Below are positions 8,737-18,877 of a stretch of 64,000 nt of DNA, in pieces. The stretch is from Trichomonas vaginalis G3 (lineage: Eukaryota > Parabasalia > Trichomonadida > Trichomonadidae), in contig NC_067203.1 of the NCBI RefSeq assembly GCF_026262505.1, forward strand, positions 12,028,001 to 12,092,000. Reading direction: 5' to 3'. The stretch's first letter is position 1. Each line of letters starts with the position of its first letter. The translations under genes and the position numbers were made by a program. The notes below the pieces were generated by a model. The model saw only the letters and a list, made by a program, of their open reading frames with translations, was not told the origin of the DNA and made no database searches.

Positions 8737-10988
8737 ATGGAAAATCTTAATGTCATTCGGCCCCTTCATCCACTTTTATCTGTAAAAGAGTGTCAGATCT
8801 CGTATATAGATGAAGTCTCCATATCCCAAAATGGGAAATTAGACAATAGATTGCTTGTTATCGCGAACTCCTGGTGTATTATTCTCAAAAAGGTACTTTC
8901 ATAAAATCAATGTATGTAGAGCATATATTTCCATTCTATAACATGTCCCATATCAAAATTGAACGCCAATTCGTAACAATTACAAAGCCTTCAACAACAA
9001 TTCAAATTTCTCATCCAGATTTACTAAATATCGCGTGTATTATAGTATCAATTAGGTGCACTCTTTACGATCCTAAAACATTCCCTTTAAACATTTCAAT
9101 CGCGATGTCATTACAAGAACAATTTCAACGACTCAACTATGATTATACTACTGAATCAACTCTAGCTGACAAATTCTTGTCATCATGCGCTGGATCGTCT
9201 ACACAATTAGCAACAGATAAGTTAGAACAGTGTTATTCATTTTTATCGAAAATTAAAGAAGAATTAACGATATCACAAGAATTTTTATCGTTGCCATACC
9301 TTTCTAATGCTGTCTCTTCGTTCTCAAATGAAAAACATTTGACAACTATTTATTTGACAGATACAAACTCAAAGCAGCTATTTAAAACCTTCTCGTCTAT
9401 CATTTCTACGAATGTTGGGATCAAATGCGTTGTCATGAATAGCGTAACTGTTCAAGGAGAAATGAAAGATTTCAATGACGCAGTTTCCACGACTAATTCG
9501 ACTATTTACGAATGGGTTTTTAATTACTGTAACTTTGAATCGGAAAATTTCAAGTTATTTATTGAATGTTTCCGAAATTATAAAACAAATATCAAAACTT
9601 TGATATTTAACAACTGTTCGTTCACTCAATCGACGTTTTCTTACTTTACTCAGAGGTTCTTCTTCATAGATTGCTTCCATTCCTTGGAATCCTTCTACAT
9701 TGGCGATGTAATTTTTTCAAAAGAAGTTTTATTCTTCCTTTGCCAGTTATTCGCTTCGGATTGGGTTCTTAAAAACAAAACACTCAAGAATCTCCTTATC
9801 CCTCGCTGCTACGTTGAGCTTGATACCTTGTTTTTGCAAATGCAAAATTTCGAAACCGGAATTACAACGGCGGACTTCAGCGGAAACATCTTTATTCATC
9901 CTCTTTCGAGTGATTTAGCCTCTAAGTTGAGTCCTTGTATCAATTTCATGTTCCCGGACTGTGGATTTGGAGAAGAAACATTTATATCTTTGATGCAAGT
10001 CCTTTCTTTGCATCGAGGACACACTCTTCGATTAGATCTGTCCAACTCATTATGTTCCCCTGCAAGCTGGAAGCGTTTTTACAGTATTGCTCCTACATTA
10101 TCTTTGAAATCTCTTGTTTCATTGGTATGGAACGGAAATGTCATAGATAAGTCCTTCTGTGATTTCATAAAGAACCAGCCTAGACTATCCAAACTCTCTA
10201 TTTCGGATTGTATCCTGCAATCTGACGCTGATGAGATTTTACCAGAGCTTTCCAAGGTTTTTTCGATCAAATCGCTATCGAGTTTCACCATAAGAGCGAC
10301 CAAACCTCAGTTTGTACTAGGAAACAGCGTTGTTCCTCTTTTAATTCAGTTGATGAAAAAGAGATCTCTCAACGAACTGGATATTTCGGGTCAGAATGTT
10401 GGAGAAGAAAATATTCTGGCTTTGTTGGATAGTATGCCAATGGTTATGAAAGGAATCAGATTTAATAATAACAATATTGTAAATCCGGATAAATTAATCC
10501 AGATTTTGAACACGATATTGAAGAAGAGATTGACTTTCGCATCATGGCCCGAAACAGATGTCGAAAATATCATAATTGCAACAAACCAATTATTTAGAAA
10601 CGAAATCAAGTCAAGGATTGACGTATTGAAGAAGGAATTTGAAAGTAGATACGGTGTTACGCAGGTACAGAACGATCCGTTGACGTTTATCCACAATATC
10701 AAAAATACTTTTAGTAATAACTCATTAAGTAATGAAAATAAACCTCAAGTTACGTATGGATTTGAAGGAAGACATGTTGCTGCTGATAAAATGCTCAAAT
10801 TCAGAGTAACTGACGATGAAATATCAAATTTGTTAAATGAATGCAATTCATTAGAAGGAAAAAATCCAATGGTTTCGATGTTGGAGTTTATGGAGGCAGA
10901 AACTTCACTCGCAAGGCTTGCAGACTATTTGAGTGGAATGCATGACTCCCAGTCCTCGGAATCCTTCGTATCTGTTAGAATTGAATAA
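8737..10988 (+). CDS. CARMIL-like leucine-rich repeat protein, frame interrupted near its start
   Basis: The first frame opens at ATG 8737 (MENLNVIRPLHPLLSVKECQ) and reads as the PH-like head typical of trichomonad CARMIL-type LRR proteins, up to SWCIILKK at about 8889, then meets a stop at 8902. The rest, from GTFIKSMYVEHIFPFYN, is open in a different frame from about 8892 to 10988 and holds about 700 residues. It includes ISIRCTLYDPKTFPL-like text and irregular LRRs (LKTLIFNNCSF, SLVSLVWNGN, LNELDISGQNVG). The shift falls in a run of five A (8887-8891), one base short of what both halves require. It could be a sequencing error, a true lesion, or slippage. CARMIL relatives bind capping protein and act on cortical actin. 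Confidence 0.7.
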
Positions 10989-11332
10989 AATAAATTTAGT
11001 TTTGTTTGTTTTTTCGAAAAAATAACTCATTTTTCTGAGATATTTACAATTTATACTATGAAATAGCTTGTATGCTTTCAATGCGAATTAAATATCATGT
11101 ACTGATGATTTAAAATTTATTTGTACTAGTTAGATTATTGTCCATCAATTCGTAATCAAATCATGTTAATATCGCTAAGAAAAAATTAAGTTTTGCTCCC
11201 AACAATTGCAATTGAAGGAGTAGTAACTTGTAAAAAAAAGAAATAAAGAAAAATTTTTAAGGTTGTGAACTTTATTCTAATAGATTTCTATTGGAAAAAA
11301 TACCACGGAGGCCACTCTCAAGAAAGAGGAGC
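10989..11332. other. Intergenic, no gene seen
   Basis: Spacer between the convergent LRR and eL41 genes. AT-rich; nothing recognised. Confidence 0.5.
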
Positions 11333-11404
11333 TTATTTGGACCTCATCATCCTCCTCTTCCTTTTCAGTCTCCGCATACGCTTCTTGAGCCACTTGCCGC
11401 GCAT
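11333..11404 (-). CDS. RPL41: 60S ribosomal protein eL41, 23 aa
   Basis: A complete 24-codon frame on the minus strand: ATG at 11404, stop TAA at 11333-11335. The peptide starts MRGKWLKKRMRRLKRKRR and ends MMRSK, matching almost every position of eukaryotic eL41, which is 25 residues and almost all Arg/Lys. eL41 is a single helix bridging the large and small ribosomal subunits. The frame is far too small for ordinary gene finding but the match is essentially unmistakable. A TCACTT initiator lies just upstream and puts the transcription start about 10 bases before the ATG. GC content is clearly higher than in the surroundings, as expected for a highly expressed ribosomal gene. Confidence 0.95.
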   Translation of the reverse strand: MRGKWLKKRMRRLKRKRRMMRSK

Positions 11405-11410
11405 AATCCT

Positions 11411-11416
11411 AAGTGA
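11411..11416 (-). promoter_or_regulatory. Inr initiator (TCACTT) of the eL41 gene
   Basis: On the minus strand TCACTT fits the trichomonad consensus TCA+1Y(T/A). A+1 is at 11414, ten bases from the ATG, which is the usual spacing in this lineage. Confidence 0.75.
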
Positions 11417-11611
11417 AGGGCCAAAACCGTTGGAATGTATTCAATTTGATATCGAGAACTTAGTTATCCGAATTTGGAAATTATTTTGAACATTAATGGT
11501 TTGATTCATGAATAACTTCATTTCGTTGAACTAAAATCAACTTTAGTGCAAGAATACAAAATCGATAAAATTGAATTCGCTTTTTTATAAGCTAAATTTG
11601 ATATTAATTGA

Positions 11612-12043
11612 TTATTCTTGCATAAACAAATCTGCATCAAGATTGAAAAACTCGAGAAAAGCAGGAAGAATTACAATTCCAGGAATTTGTAGAAGTTTGA
11701 AGAAGTATGATTCGATAGATTCGATTCTTTGTTCATCCGTAAGCTTTTCATATCGTACGAGAGCCTTTTTTGACGGAAGAGGATCGAGGAATTTAAATTC
11801 TCTAAAATAAGTTTGTATTATTTTATCAAATGCTTCAAAATCACCAGCACGTTTGAAAACTTCTTTGGACTTGACTTTATCCCCTCTCATTACACCCAAT
11901 TCGAGTGAAACAACGTATAATAGATCTGATGTTTCATCATCTTCGAAAACTTTACAAGCTATAAATACTTTCGGATCTGCAGGCGATTCATCTAATAGAG
12001 ATTTGGCATGTGGGCTGATCTCTGTCAATGAATAACTTTTCAT
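11612..12043 (-). CDS. PX (phox homology) domain protein, 143 aa
   Basis: Starts MKSYSLTEISPHAK. The whole protein is one PX-like domain: a beta-rich first half (VFIACKVFEDDETSDLLYVVSLELG), a helix FKRAGDFEAFDKIIQTYF, the proline-containing loop FKFLDPLPSKKALVRYEKL, then IESYFFKLLQIPGIVILPAFLEFFNLD, which is the closing helix pair of PX proteins. PX domains bind phosphoinositides, often PI3P, and target proteins to endosomes. A free-standing PX domain of this size resembles a small sorting nexin. It faces the phosphatase gene divergently with about 107 bases between start codons, which may hold both promoters. Confidence 0.7.
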   Translation of the reverse strand: MKSYSLTEISPHAKSLLDESPADPKVFIACKVFEDDETSDLLYVVSLELGVMRGDKVKSKEVFKRAGDFEAFDKIIQTYFREFKFLDPLPSKKALVRYEKLTDEQRIESIESYFFKLLQIPGIVILPAFLEFFNLDADLFMQE

Positions 12044-12150
12044 AAATTAAAAAAGTCGATTATTTTCAATTGAAATTTATTTTTTATTTTGTAAACAAAT
12101 TTTTACAAAAATGTGACACAAATTTAGCACTTTTTGAACGTTGTTTAAAA

Positions 12151-13125
12151 ATGGATTTATCAAAATATGTAACTCAAGTCCAAAAAGGAGAAGATGAGCA
12201 AGTTAACCAAGAGGATGTGCAAGATACTCACATTCGTGGTAAACATACTCTCGATCCAAAAGTTGTTCAAAAACTCGAAATGGAAATTTTAAAGTCGATG
12301 GCAAGTGGCAAAAACCTCGATACTCCTTTTGGAGGCGCTTTACCAGATGCATCTATTACTACTGCGACTACTTCAATCGTTGCAACTTCAATTTTCAACA
12401 GTTCAACTGCCTTTACAATGGAATCGCTTACAGAACAAACACTTTCTTCTTTAGCTCCTCCAGATACTATTATGGAACAAGATGGAACTCAAGAGCAACA
12501 GCAAGAAGCTGCGTCGAGATCCTGTTGTGGTGCACCAGTTGCAAGGCCTGATCAGAATAAGCAAGCTGTCGCGCCGGATGGCTCACTACTACCAGCACAA
12601 TCATCCGAGGATCGCGGAAAAATATGTTTAGTTCTCGATTTGGATGAAACTTTAGTACATAGTTCATTCTTAGCTATTCCTCATGCAGATTATAGATTTA
12701 ACATCGGTGTAGAACAGAATCCGGTTGGTGTTTTCGTATGTGTACGTCCAGGAGCCGAAAAATTCTTGAGAGAATTAGGATCTCTTTACGAAATTATAAT
12801 TTTTACTGCTTCTTGCCAGGTTTATGCAGATCCTGTTATCGATTTCATCGATAAGGGCAGAGTTGTTAAATATAGACTTTATCGTGAAGCTTGTACAGAC
12901 TTCAATGGCAGCTTTGTTAAAGATTTGAGCCGCTTGAACAGACCATTAGAGAAAATTATTATTATCGATAACTCTAGCGTTGCTTATTTGCTACAGCCAT
13001 ATAATGCAATTCCAATTGGGTCATGGTTTGATGATCCGACAGATAATGAGCTTTTTATTATACTAGAAAAACTCAAGCACCATCATCGTGCAAAGAATAT
13101 TAACTCTATTCTTTATCCTGAATAA
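12151..13125 (+). CDS. SCP/FCP1-type protein phosphatase (HAD, NIF domain), 324 aa
   Basis: The ATG at 12151 gives MDLSKYVTQVQKGEDE; codons before it are open but have no earlier ATG. Residues about 155-320 are a NIF/FCP1 catalytic domain with the DLDET nucleophile motif at residues 163-167 (LVLDLDETLVHSS), VRPGAEKFLRELG, IIFTASCQVYADPVIDFID, and the closing IIIIDNSSVAYLLQPYNAIPI and WFDDPTDNEL. This is the small CTD phosphatase architecture, which removes phosphate from RNA polymerase II CTD serines or from other Ser-phosphorylated proteins. The first 150 residues are Thr/Ser/Gln-rich and disordered. The active-site residues are present, so activity is likely. Confidence 0.9.
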   Translation: MDLSKYVTQVQKGEDEQVNQEDVQDTHIRGKHTLDPKVVQKLEMEILKSMASGKNLDTPFGGALPDASITTATTSIVATSIFNSSTAFTMESLTEQTLSSLAPPDTIMEQDGTQEQQQEAASRSCCGAPVARPDQNKQAVAPDGSLLPAQSSEDRGKICLVLDLDETLVHSSFLAIPHADYRFNIGVEQNPVGVFVCVRPGAEKFLRELGSLYEIIIFTASCQVYADPVIDFIDKGRVVKYRLYREACTDFNGSFVKDLSRLNRPLEKIIIIDNSSVAYLLQPYNAIPIGSWFDDPTDNELFIILEKLKHHHRAKNINSILYPE

Positions 13126-13437
13126 TTTGTTTTGTTTTTGTTGCTTATTTCCTATTTGATAAATTGTTTCTTTACATTGAAATTATATTTTTGCTGCTTT
13201 TTAGATGCCCCATTACATCGAAATTTAATTTCTTTAGAAAAGGTGGTTTTCGGATTTGTGTTTGAGTTTAGTTCGAGCTCAATATATGGAAAATGAGTAA
13301 AATAATGATGGATAAGAGCAGCTTTCAAATTATTCAGAAAACCTCAAAAGATTTTGATTGATATGTTAATTCTTGCATTCATGTTATTGAGCTAAATAAA
13401 TGTTTCAGGGTTAAGGTATAAAATTCAGAATCCGAAA
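13126..13437. other. Intergenic, no gene seen
   Basis: Spacer between two same-strand genes; AT-rich, nothing recognised. Confidence 0.5.
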
Positions 13438-14304
13438 ATGATCAATAAGGTGGTTCTAGCTAAGTACCTCGGATCGTTTTTTATCTTTTTATCAGCAATT
13501 GCAGGCTTGTCATTCCCATTGTTCTTTAGAAAGGCAACTTGGCAAATCAGAGGTGAGTGTTTAGCAGGCGGAATTTTTCTTGGAGCTGGAATCGTTCACT
13601 TACTTGATGATGCATTCTTAAATCTTCAAAATATCAAGCTTAATTATCCATTAGCGCCAGCTGTTTGCTTAGCTACCTTCGTTATTTTTACTTTGATTTC
13701 TTTCCTCACAGTATCCGAAGAAAAACCTGCTGAAATCGCAACAGACTCACAAGATGAAAACATGATCACACTCATGGATGGTACACCTAATATGTTAAGT
13801 GATGCTCAATCTATAACACCAACACTATTCGGAACGAAATATCTCTCGATTCAAAAATGGTCGTTGTATATAATTTTATGCATCCATTCGTTCATTGAAG
13901 GCTTTGGCCTTGGAATTTTACTCAAATTCACAAAAGTTGTTGGTTTATATGTAGCTATGATTGGCTTCAAACCAATTGAAGCTTTTGCTTTAGGTCTGTT
14001 TATGATAGAGGATAGACCAAAAAAGTCTTTGTACTGGATATTAAGTGTAATTTATTCAATATTAACTCCTATCTTTTCTATCGTTGGAATATATATAGAT
14101 AAGTTAGCAGGACATGATACTATTGGTATTATTTCTGCTTTTTCCGCAGGATCTTTCCTTTATGTCGGTTCCTATGAATGGAAAAACCTTTTATACAAGA
14201 AGAAGGATTTCAGCAGAAAGGAGAGAGCATGGAATTACTTCATGTTCCTTGGTGGAGTAGTATGGATGCTCTTCATCGCAGAAATTGAAACAATATACGA
14301 ATAA
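13438..14304 (+). CDS. ZIP-family metal transporter, 288 aa
   Basis: Eight hydrophobic segments fit the ZIP topology, beginning LGSFFIFLSAIAGLSFPLFF and including GGIFLGAGIVHLLDDA. The fourth helix holds HSFIEGFGLG, the ZIP zinc-site signature, and the fifth holds GFKPIEAFALG, aligning with the usual HKxPEAFALG. The first position of that motif is Phe where His is normal in most ZIPs, which may alter one metal site. A variable loop of acidic and Ser/Thr residues joins helices three and four, around residues 95-130. Members bring zinc or other divalent metals into the cytoplasm from outside or from organelles. Length is typical for a small ZIP. Confidence 0.85.
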   Translation: MINKVVLAKYLGSFFIFLSAIAGLSFPLFFRKATWQIRGECLAGGIFLGAGIVHLLDDAFLNLQNIKLNYPLAPAVCLATFVIFTLISFLTVSEEKPAEIATDSQDENMITLMDGTPNMLSDAQSITPTLFGTKYLSIQKWSLYIILCIHSFIEGFGLGILLKFTKVVGLYVAMIGFKPIEAFALGLFMIEDRPKKSLYWILSVIYSILTPIFSIVGIYIDKLAGHDTIGIISAFSAGSFLYVGSYEWKNLLYKKKDFSRKERAWNYFMFLGGVVWMLFIAEIETIYE

Positions 14305-14481
14305 TTTGTTTATGTTAAAGCTTGTCTTAGTTTTATTGTATATGACTAAATAGTAGATATGTTATGTATTGTACTTGTGTAAATACTTCTAATTTAAATG
14401 AAAATTTAATTTTTATATTACTCATTTCAAAGATTTTTAGATTTGAAACTTGAAAAATCTCTTGGAAATACATTTTAAAAT

Positions 14482-15132
14482 ATGAACGCAATGTCACAGG
14501 ATCAGATTATCAACAGAGAGTGGTTCCCCCTTTATTTTTATTTCTTTTTCCCTCAACAATTTTTAATGGATAATCCATTTGCTCAACTTCGAGAACTTGT
14601 AGCAGGTTTGAACAGCCAAGAAGAGTTTAAATCTCATCTAGTTGAAATTGTTGCTTTAATTAGTATGATAAACAAGATGTATATCGATGTTTCATTTGCA
14701 AGAAATCAAACATTGCTCGAATTGCAAAAAGTTGTTAAGAACGTTCATGCCATTCACTCAACTAACGATAGTTATCTTTATACGTGCCAAATTATGGCTG
14801 AAGATATTCAAAATATTGAAATTCCGCCATTCAATCTTGATGGTTTGAATATTCAACCAAGAGAAGAATTTATGGCTGCAGCAGGTATGACAGAAGAAGA
14901 AGCTGCAAAGCTTCACCCAGATGATTTTATGAAACAGCAAATGCAACATGAAATCAAACGTTACAAAGAATTAAAACAGCAATACCATGAACTGCATGCT
15001 AAATCTACTGAGCTTAAAGCCAAATTGGTCAATGTCAACAAGTTATTTGCTCCAATCATGACAAAAATTTGCGAAATGGACGAAGTTCTTAAAAACTTCA
15101 AAGAAAAGTACTTGAATAATCAACCTCAATAA
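14482..15132 (+). CDS. Uncharacterised helical protein, 216 aa
   Basis: The first ATG gives MNAMSQDQIINREWFPLYF, followed by an aromatic stretch and then MDNPFAQLRELVAGL at codon 29 (ATG at 14566). The later ATG gives a cleaner protein of 188 residues and could be the true start; the aromatic leader does not look like a signal peptide. Residues about 60-110 and 150-210 are long helices with heptad character. The short motif GMTEEEAAKLHPDDF lies between them. I do not recognise the family; a subunit of a multi-protein complex such as Mediator or THO would fit in size and composition, but nothing proves it. Confidence 0.7.
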   Translation: MNAMSQDQIINREWFPLYFYFFFPQQFLMDNPFAQLRELVAGLNSQEEFKSHLVEIVALISMINKMYIDVSFARNQTLLELQKVVKNVHAIHSTNDSYLYTCQIMAEDIQNIEIPPFNLDGLNIQPREEFMAAAGMTEEEAAKLHPDDFMKQQMQHEIKRYKELKQQYHELHAKSTELKAKLVNVNKLFAPIMTKICEMDEVLKNFKEKYLNNQPQ

Positions 15133-15830
15133 GTACATTCCTTTTTTATGTTTTGTTTTTCTACATAAATATATTATTTGTTCGAATGTTAGATATTTTG
15201 TTGATTTTTATACAATGTTATTCATGTTAAGGATAACTGCATGCGAATTTTTTAAACTATTTTGAAAAAATTATGATAATCTAAACAATATTTCGATAAA
15301 TAGCCAATATCTTTCCAATTAAATTGGTTAATATGTATATTCAATTATTATTAATTACAATGGTATATTTAAATTTCATTAGCCCCAACTTTTATTATTC
15401 CAAAATTATTTTGAAAATGAAAATTTGAGAAAAAAAATTTTGAAAAATAAAATTATTTCCCCAATTTTAAAAAAAATTTGGAAAAAATCGAGAAACAGAA
15501 ACACACTAAATTAGGACAACAAGCAAACTTTTAGCGAATCTGGATAAAATATCAAAATTTGAGTGAAATTTGCATAAAATTTCAAAGACAACAATAAATG
15601 AACAACTTCTGTTCATACTCCAACTTCATTGCATTAATTTGATTAAAAGTATCTCATATTCACTGATCAATATAGAGAATTAATGCAATTTCAATTCAGA
15701 TTAAAAGATAGAATTGTTATTGTATACAAATCGTTTAGTGATTTTATACATGTGAACAGAAAAAACAATAAAAACCTTATAACATTTAATAAACAAAACT
15801 TATTATTAAATTTTTACATTAATATATATT
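15133..15830. other. Intergenic, no gene seen
   Basis: About 700 bases between convergent genes. Very AT-rich with A and T runs near 15,400-15,490; no gene, repeat or RNA recognised. Confidence 0.5.
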
Positions 15831-16880
15831 TTAATGAACGAGTTCGTAATGAAGAAGGATAGAATTACGCTTAGCAGCGAAAACTTCACTGCGTGGAACA
15901 ACAGTAACTGTGGAATCACTGCATTTAACCCATCTTCTCATTCGAAGACCTCCTTCTTCAAAATGCTGTCTATAAGTGAAGTAATGACCTGCATTATCTG
16001 AACCAAGGAAGGCAGAAACAGATGTTAAACGGAAACCTGAAGTTTCATCTTGTATTTCACTTATTCCTGAAAGGCTTCCACGCATCAAAGGTACTTCTTC
16101 CTTAACTTCTTCTAAAGGAACAAGTGAGTAGTTTGTAATATCTAGCCATTCTGGAAATTCAAATTCTTGGTTAATTGGTCGACCAATTCCTACATTTCTA
16201 GTCAAAAAGAATAATATTGACCTTGGTAAAAATAGGATTGATCGCCTTAATTTCCTGTCTGTCATTCGATTACAGTGAGTACACTTAGATTGAATTGTAA
16301 TTGGGCCAAAGTATTCTTGGAGCGCATTATTCAATGATCCAGACGTTACATCTAAGATAAATGTTGACGTCTGGTCAATACGTGAAGTTGATGAATTGCA
16401 AATCGGACATGTAATGGTTTCTTCGTAAATACAATGTGTAGGGAATATTCTACGTGTTGCAAATGCGCTGGTTGGTGATGTTAGTTTTTGCATAAGTTGA
16501 TTTTCGATAATTTCAATAAATAAAGTATAAAATTCGTGAATATCAGTCTGAATTGTAGGATCTATAGTTAACCCTGCCTTTTGAAGTTGCTTTCTAAGAG
16601 ATTTCGTTGAAATAATTGTATTACCATTTAATGGACGAGATAAACTATTTAAAATCTCATTAATTTCAGCTAAAATCGGATTTGTTTTCGGACATTTTTC
16701 AAAAAAATTGCGCCATTGGACTGAAGATGCAAATGTTTGAATTAATGAATTCAAATAGCATAGATTTCCAGGATTTCCAAGACCTGGTGGGAAGAAATTT
16801 GCAAATTGTCCAAATGGAAGATGTGGATCAAACTTTCCTTCACCAGATGACTCAAATATTGAAGAAAGCTGGTGACGCAT
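15831..16880 (-). CDS. Ubiquitin carboxyl-terminal hydrolase (USP, family C19), 349 aa
   Basis: The Cys box GLGNPGNLCYLNSLIQ places the catalytic Cys at residue 41. The His box GHYFTYRQHF near residue 299 is followed by the WVKCSDSTVT strand of USPs. Between them lie two CxxC pairs (CPICNSS near 165 and CTHCNRM near 203) that form the zinc-stabilised fingers. The fold runs almost from end to end, so this is a minimal USP with no accessory domain. It should cleave ubiquitin or a ubiquitin-like tag from substrates in cytoplasm or nucleus. Catalytic residues are in place. The gene converges with no close neighbour and diverges from the TPR gene. Confidence 0.9.
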   Translation of the reverse strand: MRHQLSSIFESSGEGKFDPHLPFGQFANFFPPGLGNPGNLCYLNSLIQTFASSVQWRNFFEKCPKTNPILAEINEILNSLSRPLNGNTIISTKSLRKQLQKAGLTIDPTIQTDIHEFYTLFIEIIENQLMQKLTSPTSAFATRRIFPTHCIYEETITCPICNSSTSRIDQTSTFILDVTSGSLNNALQEYFGPITIQSKCTHCNRMTDRKLRRSILFLPRSILFFLTRNVGIGRPINQEFEFPEWLDITNYSLVPLEEVKEEVPLMRGSLSGISEIQDETSGFRLTSVSAFLGSDNAGHYFTYRQHFEEGGLRMRRWVKCSDSTVTVVPRSEVFAAKRNSILLHYELVH

Positions 16881-17121
16881 CTAAAATTTTTGAGAGAATA
16901 AAATACTAAGAAGATAGCTACCAAATGATTTCTATCTATGTAAAGACGATCAAGATTATATTTACACACAACAAGAAGAAAAAAGGATGATTTTGGGAAT
17001 TAAATCTGAAGATAACAATGAAGTTTATCGACAACATATCATTTAAATCATCTATACTGTTTATCTATCCTAAATTCGTTTAATAATTTTTTCAAGAATA
17101 AATAGTTCCAAGAACGTTAGA

Positions 17122-18546
17122 ATGACTGAAAACAAGGATGGAGCATTTTCTGGCAATTTTGAGAAAGAAATTACAACAATTCGTAGACTTATAAAACATG
17201 AACGATTCACTCAAGCAGCTCAGCAAGCGTCCAGACTTTTATTCCTCGATCCAACACAGAAAAAAGCATTCTATTATCGCGCTATTGCTTATGCAAACAT
17301 GTGTGATATCCATTCTGCATTACTAGATATGCAGCGTGTCATGGAACTTGATCCTCTTAACTCTAAAGCTGCTGCTTGGTGCGCATCATTAAATTTCAAC
17401 GAAGGCCTTTTATTACAAGAAAAGAAACAATATACAGGTGCTCTTAAGCACTTTAATCGCGCTTCACAATACGATAGACATAATATTAATTCAAGATTAT
17501 TCGCTGCACTGTCACATATTGCATTAGGACAATATCCTGATGCGGTTTCAGGTCTTTTAGAAGCCAAGAAAACCATGAATCATCCTTACATCGATGCTTT
17601 ACTTTCAAATACTTCTCTTCATTTTGATAAATTAGCTGAAGCATATGCCCAAGCTAACGATGCTCTTGCTCAAGATCCAGACAATCCAATTGCAAAGAAT
17701 GTTCTCGATCAAATTAAAGTTTTTGTCGATAAAAAAACCTCTACAATCGATGAGATGCTTATGAGTGACAGAAGAGAAGCCGCTCTTGTCGAAATCAACT
17801 CCTTACTCGAGATCAGACCAGATCTCATCCCAATGCGTGTCCATAAAGCCATGATTATGCGAAGTGCCGGAAATCTCGCCGAAGCTGAACGAGAACTCAT
17901 CTCAATTCTCGACCAAACACCCAATGTCGAAGCCCAGCGTCAACTCGCCTTGACGTACAACGATATGGGCATTGGAACATTCATGAACGGATATCCACAA
18001 GAAGCAATTGTTTGGTTTGACGCCGCGATGAGAGAATCTCCTGATGATCCGAATTTCTTCATCAACAAAGGCGACTGCTACCGTGCAACAGAAGATTTCG
18101 AGAGTGCTCTTGCCAACTACCATAGAGCAGCTGAATGCGGAGCTTCTGGCGAAGGATTACAGCAGCGTTTGGCAATTACACATTACTCAATTGCCAGAGA
18201 AAATCTTAAGAAAGATAAAACAACAGCTGCTTTGTTTGAGTTGAATCAGTCGATCAAAGAATGCGGTGATTTCGCGGATATATATGTTGTTAGAGCCAAA
18301 GTCAAAGTATCTTTGGGACAATACGAAGAAGCTTTGGAAGATTTGATGACTGCTTTAGAGAAGGATCCGAAAAATGAAGAAGCAAGAAGATTATTAAATA
18401 TCCAACAGGAAGAAATTAAAAAGAAGAAACCAAAGACAAAGCCAAAGTATAAGGTACCCGAAGTACAATTGTTCAGCATTGAAGATTTGAGAAGTAAGCC
18501 TTTCGATTACTTGAATGGAACAAAGAAACTCCCAAGAAAGAAATAA
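17122..18546 (+). CDS. Tetratricopeptide-repeat protein, 474 aa
   Basis: From residue about 20 to 435 the protein consists of some ten TPR-like helix pairs, with consensus residues such as AFYYRAIAYANMCDIHSALLDM, GALKHFNRASQYDRHN, FINKGDCYRATEDFESAL and VRAKVKVSLGQYEEALEDLM. The tail is Lys/Pro rich (KKKKPKTKPKYKVPE) and ends in KLPRKK, a possible nuclear or RNA-contact patch. TPR arrays bind peptides, often chaperones or complex subunits. The overall plan, TPR only, resembles TTC-type scaffold or ciliary proteins, but no particular orthologue is clear. Confidence 0.85.
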   Translation: MTENKDGAFSGNFEKEITTIRRLIKHERFTQAAQQASRLLFLDPTQKKAFYYRAIAYANMCDIHSALLDMQRVMELDPLNSKAAAWCASLNFNEGLLLQEKKQYTGALKHFNRASQYDRHNINSRLFAALSHIALGQYPDAVSGLLEAKKTMNHPYIDALLSNTSLHFDKLAEAYAQANDALAQDPDNPIAKNVLDQIKVFVDKKTSTIDEMLMSDRREAALVEINSLLEIRPDLIPMRVHKAMIMRSAGNLAEAERELISILDQTPNVEAQRQLALTYNDMGIGTFMNGYPQEAIVWFDAAMRESPDDPNFFINKGDCYRATEDFESALANYHRAAECGASGEGLQQRLAITHYSIARENLKKDKTTAALFELNQSIKECGDFADIYVVRAKVKVSLGQYEEALEDLMTALEKDPKNEEARRLLNIQQEEIKKKKPKTKPKYKVPEVQLFSIEDLRSKPFDYLNGTKKLPRKK

Positions 18547-18877
18547 TTATTTAATTATTAAAAATGTTTGTGTTTAATTATGATACATTTAAATCATTTT
18601 TTCTCATACGAAGTGGAAATACTTCAATATGGATTAGAAAAAATCTTTTTTTTTAAAAATATTTTCAGATATTTAAGCCACTAAAATAATTATTGAAGTA
18701 AGGGTAATATTTTTTAAAACAATAGTTTATTTATCAAAATATAAAACAACAAGTATAACAGATCTTTATATAAATATTTTATTTGCTGAGCAAACGGAAT
18801 TTGATATATTTATTAAGTGAAAATTGAAGAGTTGAAAGTTTGTACTTAACTAAAAGTGAATTACTATCAAATTTGGA
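18547..18877. other. Intergenic, no gene seen
   Basis: AT-rich spacer between convergent genes; nothing recognised. Confidence 0.5.

Noticed and set aside
8886-8960. An intron to explain the CARMIL-like frame change
   Set aside because: GTACTT does not fit GTAYGT and there is no ACTAACACACAG downstream; a one-base difference in the A run explains it better.
11265-11489. 74-codon plus-strand frame across the eL41 gene
   Set aside because: Lacks an ATG-supported start and is a shadow of the eL41 coding strand.
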